The notes beneath the pieces are model-generated. The model was not told the origin of the DNA, did not search any database, and saw only the letters and a list, made by a program, of their open reading frames with translations. Both the position numbers and the translations under genes were made by a program. DNA of 64,000 nucleotides from Agathobaculum ammoniilyticum (GTDB lineage: Bacteria > Bacillota > Clostridia > Oscillospirales > Butyricicoccaceae), in contig NZ_JAOQJE010000004.1 in assembly GCF_025567315.1 (NCBI RefSeq), positions 124,001 to 188,000 of the forward strand. Reading direction: 5' to 3'. How positions within the stretch are numbered: the stretch's first letter is position 1; each line of letters begins with the position of its first letter. Shown here in pieces: positions 57,241-64,000 of the stretch.

Positions 57241-57362
57241 CTTTGCGGCGCTATTATACCACAGCGGCCAGCACTTATTCGCCTGAAGCGACCGCAAAGT
57301 GCCGCTGGTGGTATAATGAAGTGAAATTAATGTATAATAGCCGCTTTGCGGCTATTATACCA
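57241..57362 (-). repeat. two-hairpin intergenic repeat, copy 2 (reverse orientation)
   Basis: Read on the minus strand: hairpin A has perfect 13-bp arms (57332-57344 with 57348-57360), then a linker with ATTTCAC, then hairpin B arms (CCACCAGCGGC near 57311 and GGCCGCTGTGGTATAATAG near 57250) now separated by about 30 bp. The order and sequence match copy 1 at 32252-32338. It fills most of the gene-free stretch 57139-57458. Confidence 0.72.
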
Positions 57363-57392
57363 TAGTTTTTCCGGCTGGGCAATGCGTGCGCA

Positions 57393-57421
57393 TTGACTTT
57401 TGCGGAATGGTGCGATATGAT
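57393..57421 (+). promoter_or_regulatory. promoter of the cardiolipin synthase gene
   Basis: TTGACT (57393-57398), 17 bp, TATGAT (57416-57421), just downstream of the repeat. Confidence 0.65.
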
Positions 57422-57458
57422 GCTATACAGGAAAGTTTATGGAGAAAGGAGTCGGGTT

Positions 57459-58985
57459 ATGCGCAGAATTTTGGGACGGATCCTGGCGGACCGGCGTGTG
57501 GTCGGCGGCCTGCTGCTGGTTGCGCAGCTGGTGATCGTCATGTACAGCGTGGGCTGGATGAGCGGGCGCTGGCTGTGGGCGCCACGGATATTGACCGTGC
57601 TGAGCGTCATCATCGTGATCTGGCTTGTCCGTAAATATGATAACCCGACCTATAAGATCAGCTGGATCATCGTTATCCTGCTGCTGCCGCTGTTCGGAGG
57701 CCTGTTTTACCTGCTGTGGGGCAACACGCCGTTTAACCGCGCGCGCACTCAGCATAAGTACGAGCCGCAGCCGCCGGATTTCACCGAATACCGCCTGATG
57801 CCGGCGACCGAGGCGCTCGCACAGGAGGATCCGCGCCACGCGGCGCGCGCCCGTTATATCACTGCGCTGGACGGCATGCCGGCCTGGACCAACACCGAGG
57901 CGCATTATTTCCGCGTGGGCGAGGATATGTTCGCCTCCATGTGCGAGGAGCTGTGGCAGGCGCATAAATTCATTTTTCTGGAGTATTTTATCATTGAGGA
58001 AGGCATCATGTGGAATACCATCCTCGATATCCTGCAGGAAAAGGTGCGCGAGGGCGTGGATGTGCGCATCCTGTACGACGATGTGGGTTCGATCGCCACG
58101 CTGCCGCAGAACTACGACCGCTTCTTGGCTTCACTCGGCATCCGCGCGGTGCGCTTTAACCGCTTTATCCCCACGCTCAACACCTACCTTAATTACCGCA
58201 ACCACCGCAAAATGATGATTATAGACGGGAATGTGGGGTATATGGGCGGCATCAACCTGGCAGATGAATATATCAATGAGAAGGTGCGTTTTGGCCACTG
58301 GAAGGATACCGGCATCATGCTGCGGGGCGAAGGGACGGTCAACATGACCTCGCTGTTCCTGCAGATGTGGGAATATGTGACCGGCGAGCCCGTGCCGCCG
58401 CTCAACGCCTACCTGCCGACGATGAAAATGCCGGAGGACGGCTATGTCCAGCCGTTCGCGGATTCGCCGCTTGACGATTTGAACGTCGGCGAATCGACCT
58501 ACCTGCAGATCATCCACAACGCGCGCGATTACGTCTATATCACGACCCCGTATCTGGTGTTGGATAACGAGATGATCACGGCGCTGACCATCGCGGCGCA
58601 GTCCGGCGTGGATGTGCGGATTCTGACGCCGGGGATTCCGGATAAAAAGCTGGTCTATATGATTACGCGCTCCTATTACCAGCAGCTGCACCGCGCGGGC
58701 GTCAAGATCTATGAATACCGCCCAGGCTTCCTGCACGCGAAGTGCATCGTATCGGACGATGATACGGCGGTCGTCGGAACGATCAATATGGACTTCCGTT
58801 CCTTTTTCTTGCATTTTGAGTGCGCGACCTGCTTTTACAACAGCTCGGTCGTGCATGCGGTCAAGCAGGATATTTTGGAAACGATCAATGTGAGCCGGCG
58901 CATTGACGACGCCTGGCTGCATAAGGTACCTTGGCTGCGGTCTATCGTGGCCAGTGTGCTGCGGCTGTTTGCGCCGCTGCTGTGA
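57459..58985 (+). CDS. cls: cardiolipin synthase
   Basis: A 508-aa phospholipase-D-superfamily enzyme condensing phosphatidylglycerol into cardiolipin. Two N-terminal transmembrane helices (about 15-60) precede two HKD motifs: HRKMMIIDGNVGYMGGINLA and HAKCIVSDDDTAVVGTINMD. Length is typical for Firmicutes. I use ATG 57459 (MRRILGRILADRR), six bases after AAAGGAG; an in-frame start at 57393 would overlap the promoter. Confidence 0.93.
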   Translation: MRRILGRILADRRVVGGLLLVAQLVIVMYSVGWMSGRWLWAPRILTVLSVIIVIWLVRKYDNPTYKISWIIVILLLPLFGGLFYLLWGNTPFNRARTQHKYEPQPPDFTEYRLMPATEALAQEDPRHAARARYITALDGMPAWTNTEAHYFRVGEDMFASMCEELWQAHKFIFLEYFIIEEGIMWNTILDILQEKVREGVDVRILYDDVGSIATLPQNYDRFLASLGIRAVRFNRFIPTLNTYLNYRNHRKMMIIDGNVGYMGGINLADEYINEKVRFGHWKDTGIMLRGEGTVNMTSLFLQMWEYVTGEPVPPLNAYLPTMKMPEDGYVQPFADSPLDDLNVGESTYLQIIHNARDYVYITTPYLVLDNEMITALTIAAQSGVDVRILTPGIPDKKLVYMITRSYYQQLHRAGVKIYEYRPGFLHAKCIVSDDDTAVVGTINMDFRSFFLHFECATCFYNSSVVHAVKQDILETINVSRRIDDAWLHKVPWLRSIVASVLRLFAPLL

Positions 58986-59014
58986 CCGGACGCCGGCAGA
59001 GTGAAGGGGCTGAA

Positions 59015-59776
59015 ATGGAACAACGGGAACAGGTTTTGTGCGCGATCCTTGACGCGGGTGAGCTGCTGCTGACCGCAGGGGCCGAGGTGGCGCGCGTGGA
59101 GGACACGATCCGCCGTATGGCACAGGCATATGGCTTTGGCAGGGTGGATGTGCTGACCATCACGGCCAGTATGATCGTCACGGCGCAGGCAGAGGACGGC
59201 GCGGTTCTGACGCAGACCCGCCGCATCCTGCGGCGGGAAACCGATATGCGGCGCATCGAGGCGGTGAACGCGCTTTCGCGTGCGGTCTGCGGCGCGCCGC
59301 TGCCGCTGGAGGAGCTGCGCGCGCGGGTGGAAGCGATTCGGACCATGCGGGACGATATGCCGTGGCGTATCCCGCTGGCATATTTGGTTATTTCCGGCTC
59401 GTTCGCCGTGTTTTTCGGCGGTTCGGTGCGGGATGGTCTGGCGGCGATGCTGTGCAGCATGGTGCTGTACGCGATCGGGCGCATGGGGGCGCGTATTGCG
59501 TTACAGCCGCTGGTGCTGACCGTGTTGAGCGCGGCCGCGATGTGTCTGGCCGCGGTGATAACCGTGGAAGCCGGATTGGGGCAGGCATTGGATAAGATTA
59601 TTATTGGAAACATTATGCTGCTGATACCGGGGATCGCGCTGGTCAATTCGCTGCGCGACATGATCGTGGGCGATACGATCAGCGGCCTGCTGGGAGCGTG
59701 TGAAGCGCTGCTGCGCGCGATTGCGATTGCGGCGGGCTGCGCACTGGTGCTGCTGCAGCTGGGAGGTGCGGTATGA
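59015..59776 (+). CDS. ThrE-type exporter, N-terminal subunit
   Basis: A 253-aa membrane protein of the threonine/serine exporter family (YjjP-like half). Residues 1-115 are cytoplasmic (CAILDAGELLLTAGAEVARVEDTIRRM is the signature), followed by five transmembrane helices. The second half of ThrE is encoded by the next gene, overlapping by four bases (ATGA). Substrate could be Thr/Ser or a dicarboxylate such as succinate, as for E. coli YjjPB. ATG 59015 follows GAAGGGGC. Confidence 0.87.
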   Translation: MEQREQVLCAILDAGELLLTAGAEVARVEDTIRRMAQAYGFGRVDVLTITASMIVTAQAEDGAVLTQTRRILRRETDMRRIEAVNALSRAVCGAPLPLEELRARVEAIRTMRDDMPWRIPLAYLVISGSFAVFFGGSVRDGLAAMLCSMVLYAIGRMGARIALQPLVLTVLSAAAMCLAAVITVEAGLGQALDKIIIGNIMLLIPGIALVNSLRDMIVGDTISGLLGACEALLRAIAIAAGCALVLLQLGGAV

Positions 59777-60231
59777 CCGGGGAAATGGCGGTGCAGGTCG
59801 GCATGGCAGCCGTGGGTGCGCTGGGCTTCGGCCTGCTGTTCCATATTTCAGGAAGCCGGCTGGTGACCATCCTGCTCGGCGGCGCGGCAAACTGGGGGTT
59901 TTACCTGCTCGCCCTGTGGGCTTATGAGGACCGCGTCGCCGCGTTTTTTGCCGCCGCGCTCGCGACAGCCGCCTTGGCGGAGGTATTGGCGCGCCTGCTC
60001 AAAACGCCGGTCCTGACGCTGCTGGTGCCGATGCTCGTGCCGCTCGTCCCGGGCGGCGACCTGTATTATACCACGCTGGCGCTTGTCCGGGGGGATATGG
60101 CGGCGTTTGCGCAGTATGGCAGCCTGGTGCTGAAGGAGTCCGGTGCGATCTCGTTCGGGGTTATCCTGATTGCCTGTGCAGTGCAGACGCTGCTCAAGCT
60201 GCTCGCTCTGGCGCGGGAGAAAAGAATATGA
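59773..60231 (+). CDS. ThrE-type exporter, C-terminal subunit
   Basis: A 152-aa membrane protein (ThrE_2/YjjB-like half) with four to five helices. VPMLVPLVPGGDLYYTTLALV is the conserved proline/glycine-rich loop. With the preceding gene it makes a two-component exporter equal to a split ThrE. Start ATG 59773 overlaps the previous stop; a terminator follows. Confidence 0.86.
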   Translation: MTGEMAVQVGMAAVGALGFGLLFHISGSRLVTILLGGAANWGFYLLALWAYEDRVAAFFAAALATAALAEVLARLLKTPVLTLLVPMLVPLVPGGDLYYTTLALVRGDMAAFAQYGSLVLKESGAISFGVILIACAVQTLLKLLALAREKRI

Positions 60232-60271
60232 AAAAAGCGTTCTGCGACCGGTCCGTGCAGAACGCTTTTCA
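60231..60271. terminator. bidirectional terminator
   Basis: AAAAAAGCGTTCTGC pairs with GCAGAACGCTTTT across an 11-nt loop. It separates the exporter genes from the convergent PadR pair. Confidence 0.85.
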
Positions 60272-60601
60272 AATTTGGAGCTGCAGCAGAAGATAGACCA
60301 CACAGGCGGCGATCGCCGCCCAAACCAGGCCCGTGGCGATCAGGCAGCAAAGATAACGCGGCGGAAAGCGGGCGTGCCGCAGGCTACGCCCGAGCGCGTC
60401 CGGATCGCCGAGCATGCGCACCGCCAGCTCGACCGCCTCCGCTTCGTTGAAGCCGCGGTCGTTTTGCAGATATTCCATGCGCGTCAGTAGATGGTCGGTC
60501 AGCTCGCGCCGCACCCGTGCGCGGTACGGCGGCCAAAGAAGATGGGCGCATACGCGGTCCAGAAACAGGCTGATGCGCTCATTTGGTGACACACGCCTCA
60601 C
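60269..60601 (-). CDS. DUF1700/HAAS-like membrane protein paired with PadR
   Basis: A 110-aa protein: residues 1-75 form a helical domain (ELTDHLLTRMEYLQNDRGFNEAEAVELAVRMLGDP) of the type often encoded after PadR regulators, and residues 85-106 a single transmembrane helix. Its start lies inside the padR gene (23-bp overlap), so the two are translated together. Such pairs are thought to couple membrane state to PadR activity; the signal is unknown here. Confidence 0.75.
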   Translation of the reverse strand: MRRVSPNERISLFLDRVCAHLLWPPYRARVRRELTDHLLTRMEYLQNDRGFNEAEAVELAVRMLGDPDALGRSLRHARFPPRYLCCLIATGLVWAAIAACVVYLLLQLQI

Positions 60602-60929
60602 CCCCGACCACCTTGCCGAAGCTTTTACAGAATTTTTCCCACTCGCGTCGGCACCGCGCGAGTGTTTTGACGCCTTGGCGGGTGAGCTGATAATACCGGC
60701 GCAGCCGCCCCGCCGTGGATTCCCTTTCGTAGGAGCGCACCTCGCCGCGCTCTTCCAGGCTGTGCAGGATGGGGTACAGGGTCCCCTCGTTCATGGAAAA
60801 GGTCTGGTCGGAACGGCATTCCAGCTCGCGGATGATCTGGTAGCCGTATTTGTCTGCGTCCTCCAGCATGGCGAGGACGAGCAGCGTATTACTGCCGGGG
60901 AAAGGAGAGTCGTTTTTTCTGCGGGGCAT
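60579..60929 (-). CDS. PadR family transcriptional regulator
   Basis: A 116-aa winged-helix repressor. LLVLAMLEDADKYGYQIIREL and EGTLYPILHSLEERGEVRSY are PadR signatures, with GRLRRYYQLTRQG as the wing. A promoter upstream (TTGACA/TATACT) is overlapped by a palindrome, so it probably represses itself and the membrane protein gene it overlaps. ATG 60929 lies 30 bp after that palindrome. Confidence 0.9.
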   Translation of the reverse strand: MPRRKNDSPFPGSNTLLVLAMLEDADKYGYQIIRELECRSDQTFSMNEGTLYPILHSLEERGEVRSYERESTAGRLRRYYQLTRQGVKTLARCRREWEKFCKSFGKVVGGEACVTK

Positions 60930-60959
60930 GGAAAACCGCCTCCAAATACCTTTTTTATC

Positions 60960-60999
60960 GATGTATCCACAGTATACATCCGGCGGCAGGGGCTGTCAA
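60960..60999 (-). promoter_or_regulatory. promoter and palindromic operator of the PadR unit
   Basis: On the minus strand TTGACA (60999-60994), 17 bp, TATACT (60976-60971). GATGTAT-CCACAGT-ATACATC (60960-60980) has perfect 7-bp arms and covers the -10. The ATGT...ACAT pattern agrees with PadR-type operators. Confidence 0.75.
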
Positions 61000-61086
61000 A
61001 TGTAAAATTTTTTTAAGGTATTGCTCTTTTTCGGTTTTTAGGGTATCATAAGCAATAGTTTGCAGGCTTTGGAGGATGGAAAACCG

Positions 61087-61581
61087 ATGTTTGATAGTTT
61101 GTTTCAATGGCTGCTCGGCGCTGGCCGCGAGCTGGCTGTTGTTATTATCTCCATGGTTCCTCTGGTGGAATTGCGCGGCGCGGTGCCTCTGGGCGTTATG
61201 GCGGCGGGCATGCCGTGGTACGAGGTGCTGCCGTTGGCCTATCTGGGCAACCTGCTCCCGATTCCGTTCGCGCTGTTTTTCGGGGAAAAGGTATTGGACT
61301 GGGTGGGGACGCTCAGGCCGTTTACCGGCTTCGTCACCCGCTACAAGGCGAAGCTGGAAAGCAAAAAGGATCAGGTTACCAAGTATGCGCGGATCGGCCT
61401 GTTCCTGTTCGTCGCGGTGCCGCTGCCAGGGACGGGCGCATGGTCGGGCGCGCTGATCGCGACGCTGCTCGAAATGCCAAAGGGGAAAGCGCTGCTCTCC
61501 ATTGCGGGCGGCGTCGTGGCGGCGGGGCTTATCATGCTGGTTGCCTCCAATGGCGTGCTGGGCGTGGCGAGCCTGTTTTGA
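61087..61581 (+). CDS. small multi-drug export family protein (COG2426)
   Basis: A 164-aa membrane protein with four to five helices. VPLVELRGAVPLGVMAAGMPW and FVAVPLPGTGAWSGALIATLL, two inverted glycine/proline motifs, define the family; its function is poorly known despite the name. ATG 61087 is chosen with GGAGG 11 bp upstream; an in-frame TTG at 61060 is the alternative. Convergent with pncB, separated by a terminator. Confidence 0.83.
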   Translation: MFDSLFQWLLGAGRELAVVIISMVPLVELRGAVPLGVMAAGMPWYEVLPLAYLGNLLPIPFALFFGEKVLDWVGTLRPFTGFVTRYKAKLESKKDQVTKYARIGLFLFVAVPLPGTGAWSGALIATLLEMPKGKALLSIAGGVVAAGLIMLVASNGVLGVASLF

Positions 61582-61591
61582 AAGCGAAAGC

Positions 61592-61621
61592 AAAGAGCCT
61601 CCCGTGAGGGAGGCTCTTTTT
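61592..61621. terminator. bidirectional terminator
   Basis: AAAGAGCCTCCC pairs with GGGAGGCTCTTT across GTGA, with a T-run on both strands. Confidence 0.9.
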
Positions 61622-61631
61622 GCATTTCGGT

Positions 61632-63074
61632 TTAAATACGGCAGGATTCCAGCAGCTCGTGCTTGCAGTCCCAAAGCCTGCGGGACAGATCGACGAAATA
61701 AGTCTGCGGGTTCTCGAAGCGCTTAATCTCTTCCCAGAGCGTGTCCAGCTCGGCAAGGCAGTAACTGCGGATGTCGCTGATCGCCGAATTCTGGTAAACG
61801 CATTTGCCGGCCTGGAACAGCTGCACGCGCAGCGGGCGCACGGTATAATCGGACACCACGCGCTGCTTCCAGGTATGGATGGGGTCGAACAGCACATAGG
61901 GGAGGGCGGCGTCGATGACCTCGTCATGGATTGTGATAACATCGCCCAGCGCCTTGCCGGTCGCTTTGTCAAACAGGCGGTATACCTGCTTGAAGTGTGG
62001 GGTCGTGATCTTTTCCACGTTTTCGGAAACCTTGATCTTGGGGACGATCTCTCCCTGCCCGTTTTCCACGGCTGCGAGCTTGTATACGCCGCCGAACACC
62101 GGTTCGGATTTGGAAGTGATCAGCCGCTCACCGATGCCGAAGGAGTCGATTTGCGCGCCCTGTACCAGAAGGTCGCGCACCAGGTATTCGTCCAGCGAGT
62201 TGGAGGCCATGATCTGCATATCCGGAAAACCCGCCGCATCCAGCATTTTACGCGCCTCGATCGAAAGGTAGGCGATATCGCCCGAATCCAGACGGATGCC
62301 GCGCGGGCGGATCCCGTACTCGCTGACCATGTCCCGCGCTACACGGATCGCGTTCGGAACGCCGGATTTGAGGACGTTATAGGTGTCGACCAGAAAGACG
62401 CAGTTGTCCGGATAAATGTCCGCATAGGCCTTGAACGCCTCGTATTCGCTGTCGAACATCTGCACCCAGGAATGCGCCATCGTGCCGCCCGCGGGGATCT
62501 TGTAATCCCGATCGGCCAGCACGCACGCCGTCCCCTGACAGCCGCCGATATAAGCGGCGCGCGCGCCATAGATCGCGCCGTCGTAGCCCTGCGCGCGGCG
62601 GGAGCCGAATTCGAGCACGGTGCGCCCCTGCGCGGCGCGGGTGATGCGGCTGGCCTTGGTGGCGATCAGCGTCTGATGGTTGATGGTGAGCAGGACCATG
62701 GTTTCCACGAACTGCGCCTGAATCATGGGACCGGCCACGGTGACAAGGGGTTCGCCGGGGAAAACCGGCGTACCCTCCGGCACGGCCCATACGTCGCACG
62801 CGAATTCAAATTCGCGCAGGTAATTGAGAAAGGATTCCGAGAAGCAGCCGCGGCGGCGCAGGTAGGCGATATCCTCCTCGGTGAAATGCAGGTTTTTGAA
62901 ATAGTCGATCAATTGTTCCACGCCCGCCATGATGGCGTAGCCGCCGCCGTCCGGCACGCGGCGGAAGAACATGTCGAAATAAGCGCGGCGGTCGGCGATA
63001 CCTTTTTCAAAGTACCCGTTCGCCATTGTGAACTCGTAAAAGTCGGTCAGCATGGTCAGATTTTTTTCGGTCAT
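61632..63074 (-). CDS. pncB: nicotinate phosphoribosyltransferase
   Basis: A 480-aa enzyme of NAD salvage, forming nicotinate mononucleotide from nicotinate and PRPP. MLTDFYEFTMANGYF is the N-terminal signature, EFGSRRAQGYDGAIYGARAAYIGG the nicotinate site and GIRLDSGDIAYLS the phosphate-binding region. It is monocistronic on the minus strand. TGTCTTGACA in its upstream region resembles the NiaR operator core, so niacin-responsive repression is possible. Confidence 0.93.
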   Translation of the reverse strand: MTEKNLTMLTDFYEFTMANGYFEKGIADRRAYFDMFFRRVPDGGGYAIMAGVEQLIDYFKNLHFTEEDIAYLRRRGCFSESFLNYLREFEFACDVWAVPEGTPVFPGEPLVTVAGPMIQAQFVETMVLLTINHQTLIATKASRITRAAQGRTVLEFGSRRAQGYDGAIYGARAAYIGGCQGTACVLADRDYKIPAGGTMAHSWVQMFDSEYEAFKAYADIYPDNCVFLVDTYNVLKSGVPNAIRVARDMVSEYGIRPRGIRLDSGDIAYLSIEARKMLDAAGFPDMQIMASNSLDEYLVRDLLVQGAQIDSFGIGERLITSKSEPVFGGVYKLAAVENGQGEIVPKIKVSENVEKITTPHFKQVYRLFDKATGKALGDVITIHDEVIDAALPYVLFDPIHTWKQRVVSDYTVRPLRVQLFQAGKCVYQNSAISDIRSYCLAELDTLWEEIKRFENPQTYFVDLSRRLWDCKHELLESCRI

Positions 63075-63126
63075 TGCGAAAACGCCCCTTTGCGCATGGA
63101 TGCCATGCGCTTTTATTCAATCCGTG

Positions 63127-63146
63127 CATCTGTCTTGACACAGTGC
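63127..63146. promoter_or_regulatory. candidate NiaR-type operator upstream of pncB
   Basis: CATCTGTCTTGACACAGTGC holds the core TGTCTTGACA (63131-63140) with CTGT and ACAG half-sites. It lies 53-72 bp upstream of pncB. The resemblance to NiaR sites is from memory and unverified. Confidence 0.4.
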
Positions 63147-63205
63147 ATTTATAGTTATAATAGTACGTTTTTGCGCAAAGTGCAAGACTTTCTTTCGGAA
63201 TATCG

Positions 63206-63229
63206 ATTCACAATATGAATAAATATTCA
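63206..63229 (+). promoter_or_regulatory. ARG box upstream of argG
   Basis: TGAATAAATATTCA (63216-63229) is a perfect TGAAT-N4-ATTCA palindrome, the ArgR/AhrC operator form. ATTCACAATATGAAT (63207-63220) adjoins it as a second overlapping site. It lies 27 bp upstream of the argG -35. Confidence 0.75.
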
Positions 63230-63255
63230 CTATATAAAATAATTATAAATTTTTC

Positions 63256-63284
63256 TTGCCAAATGCAGGGATAGGGGGTATAAT
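63256..63284 (+). promoter_or_regulatory. promoter of argG
   Basis: TTGCCA (63256-63261), 17 bp, TATAAT (63279-63284). Confidence 0.8.
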
Positions 63285-63325
63285 GGAAAAGTCAAAAAAA
63301 CGACGGATTACGGAGGTAAGCAGAC

Positions 63326-64000
63326 ATGGAAAGGAAATATAACAAGGTTGTACTGGCCTATTCGGGCGGTTTGGATACTTCGGTGCTGATTCCGTGGCTC
63401 AAGGAGCATTACGGCTGCGAGGTCATCGCGGTTTCCGGCAACGTGGGCCAGGGTACCGAACTGGACGGGCTGGAGGAAAAGGCGCTCAAGACCGGCGCGT
63501 CCAAGCTGTACATCGAGGACTTGACCAAGGAGTTCGTGGACGACTACATTATCCCCACCATGAAGGCGGGCGCAACCTATGAGCAGTATCTGCTTGGCAC
63601 CTCGTTCGCGCGTCCGATCATCGCCAAGCGCATCGTTGAGATTGCGCTGCAGGAGGGCGCGGACGCGATCTGCCACGGCTGCACGGGCAAGGGCAACGAC
63701 CAGGTGCGTTTCGAGCTGGCGATCCACGCGTTCGCCCCGCAGATGGACATTATCGCGCCGTGGCGCTTCTGGGAACTGAACAGCCGCGAGAAGGAGATCG
63801 CCTACGCGGAGGCGCATAACATCCCGCTCAAGATCAACAAGGAAACCAACTATTCCAAGGATAAGAACCTGTGGCACCTGAGCCATGAGGGCCTCGACCT
63901 TGAACTGCCCTCCAACGAGGCGCCGATCAATAAACCGGGCTTTCTCGAACTGGGAGTTTCTCCGGAGATGGCGCCCGATAAGCCGACCTACGTTACCATT
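63326..64000 (+). CDS. argG: argininosuccinate synthase, 3' end outside the window
   Basis: The first 225 codons of ArgG, which ligates citrulline and aspartate using ATP in arginine synthesis. VVLAYSGGLDTSVLIPWL is the ATP pyrophosphatase P-loop. GNVGQGTELDGLEEKAL, GTSFARPIIAKRIVEIA, CHGCTGKGNDQVRFEL and INKETNYSKDKNLWHLSHEG follow as in the family (about 400 aa in full). The frame is open to the last base. ATG 63326 follows CGGAGGTAAGCAG. An ARG box upstream indicates arginine-dependent control. Confidence 0.95.
   Translation, partial: MERKYNKVVLAYSGGLDTSVLIPWLKEHYGCEVIAVSGNVGQGTELDGLEEKALKTGASKLYIEDLTKEFVDDYIIPTMKAGATYEQYLLGTSFARPIIAKRIVEIALQEGADAICHGCTGKGNDQVRFELAIHAFAPQMDIIAPWRFWELNSREKEIAYAEAHNIPLKINKETNYSKDKNLWHLSHEGLDLELPSNEAPINKPGFLELGVSPEMAPDKPTYVTI

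Overview
The window reads as chromosome of a GC-rich, spore-forming member of the Clostridia, most likely an Oscillospiraceae/Butyricicoccaceae-type gut bacterium. This is inferred from the dipicolinate synthase genes, a Spo0A-like regulator, an archaeal-type split glutamate synthase next to an ANTAR regulator, type III glutamine synthetase and rubrerythrin with a Fur-family regulator. No rRNA, tRNA or CRISPR array was seen. A run of 309 Ns (8319-8627) is an assembly gap inside a Crp/Fnr-type gene.

Layout. 1-4.1 kb: end of an unknown gene, perR-like regulator and rubrerythrin, cysK, an amidase, and a small divergent regulator/small-protein pair. 4.2-8.0 kb: dipeptidase and dipeptide epimerase divergent from a DUF819 membrane protein. 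8.1-11.1 kb: Crp-type regulator, Fe-S protein, mnmM and two zinc-ribbon membrane proteins. 11.1-18.2 kb (minus strand): putP, a ComEC-like hydrolase, DUF3006 and lysA; then proB, two tiny membrane proteins, proA and a CYTH protein. 18.5-26.5 kb: zapA, peptidase U32, maf, mreC, mreD, PBP2, a MinD-like ATPase and mgsA. 26.6-32.8 kb: hisS, aspS, small membrane proteins, an LTA-synthase-like sulfatase and a VOC protein. 32.8-45.6 kb: purF, ANTAR regulator, glnA and the split glutamate synthase on the minus strand, divergent from glnN and an Amt/P-II fusion. 45.7-49.5 kb: FMN riboswitch and ribD-ribE-ribBA-ribH. 49.6-54.9 kb: dpaB and an interrupted dpaA. 55-64 kb: degV, M24 peptidase, cardiolipin synthase, a split ThrE exporter, PadR regulator pair, small exporter, pncB and the start of argG.

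The outstanding feature is at 50.6-54.5 kb. The sporulation gene dpaA (spoVFA, dipicolinate synthase subunit A) is cut in two. Codons 1-132 lie at 54940-54545 and the remaining 159 codons at 50629-50150, same strand and same frame. Between them is a 3,915-bp element with a large serine recombinase, a 46-aa protein coupled to it, a Spo0A-like regulator and a YitT-family membrane protein. Both junctions carry AGGTAC in identical codon phase. Joining them restores a 291-aa DpaA and also creates a circular attP-like site with GCCTATA inverted repeats about 14-15 bp either side of the core. This is the architecture of a skin-like element removed in the mother cell during sporulation.

A second system is a probable ANTAR antitermination regulon for nitrogen. 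The glutamate synthase operon, glnN and amt each have a 5' leader in which a hairpin with an A1/G4 hexaloop overlaps an intrinsic terminator, and an ANTAR protein is encoded in the same locus. A third item is an intergenic two-hairpin repeat present twice in opposite orientation (about 32.3 and 57.3 kb).
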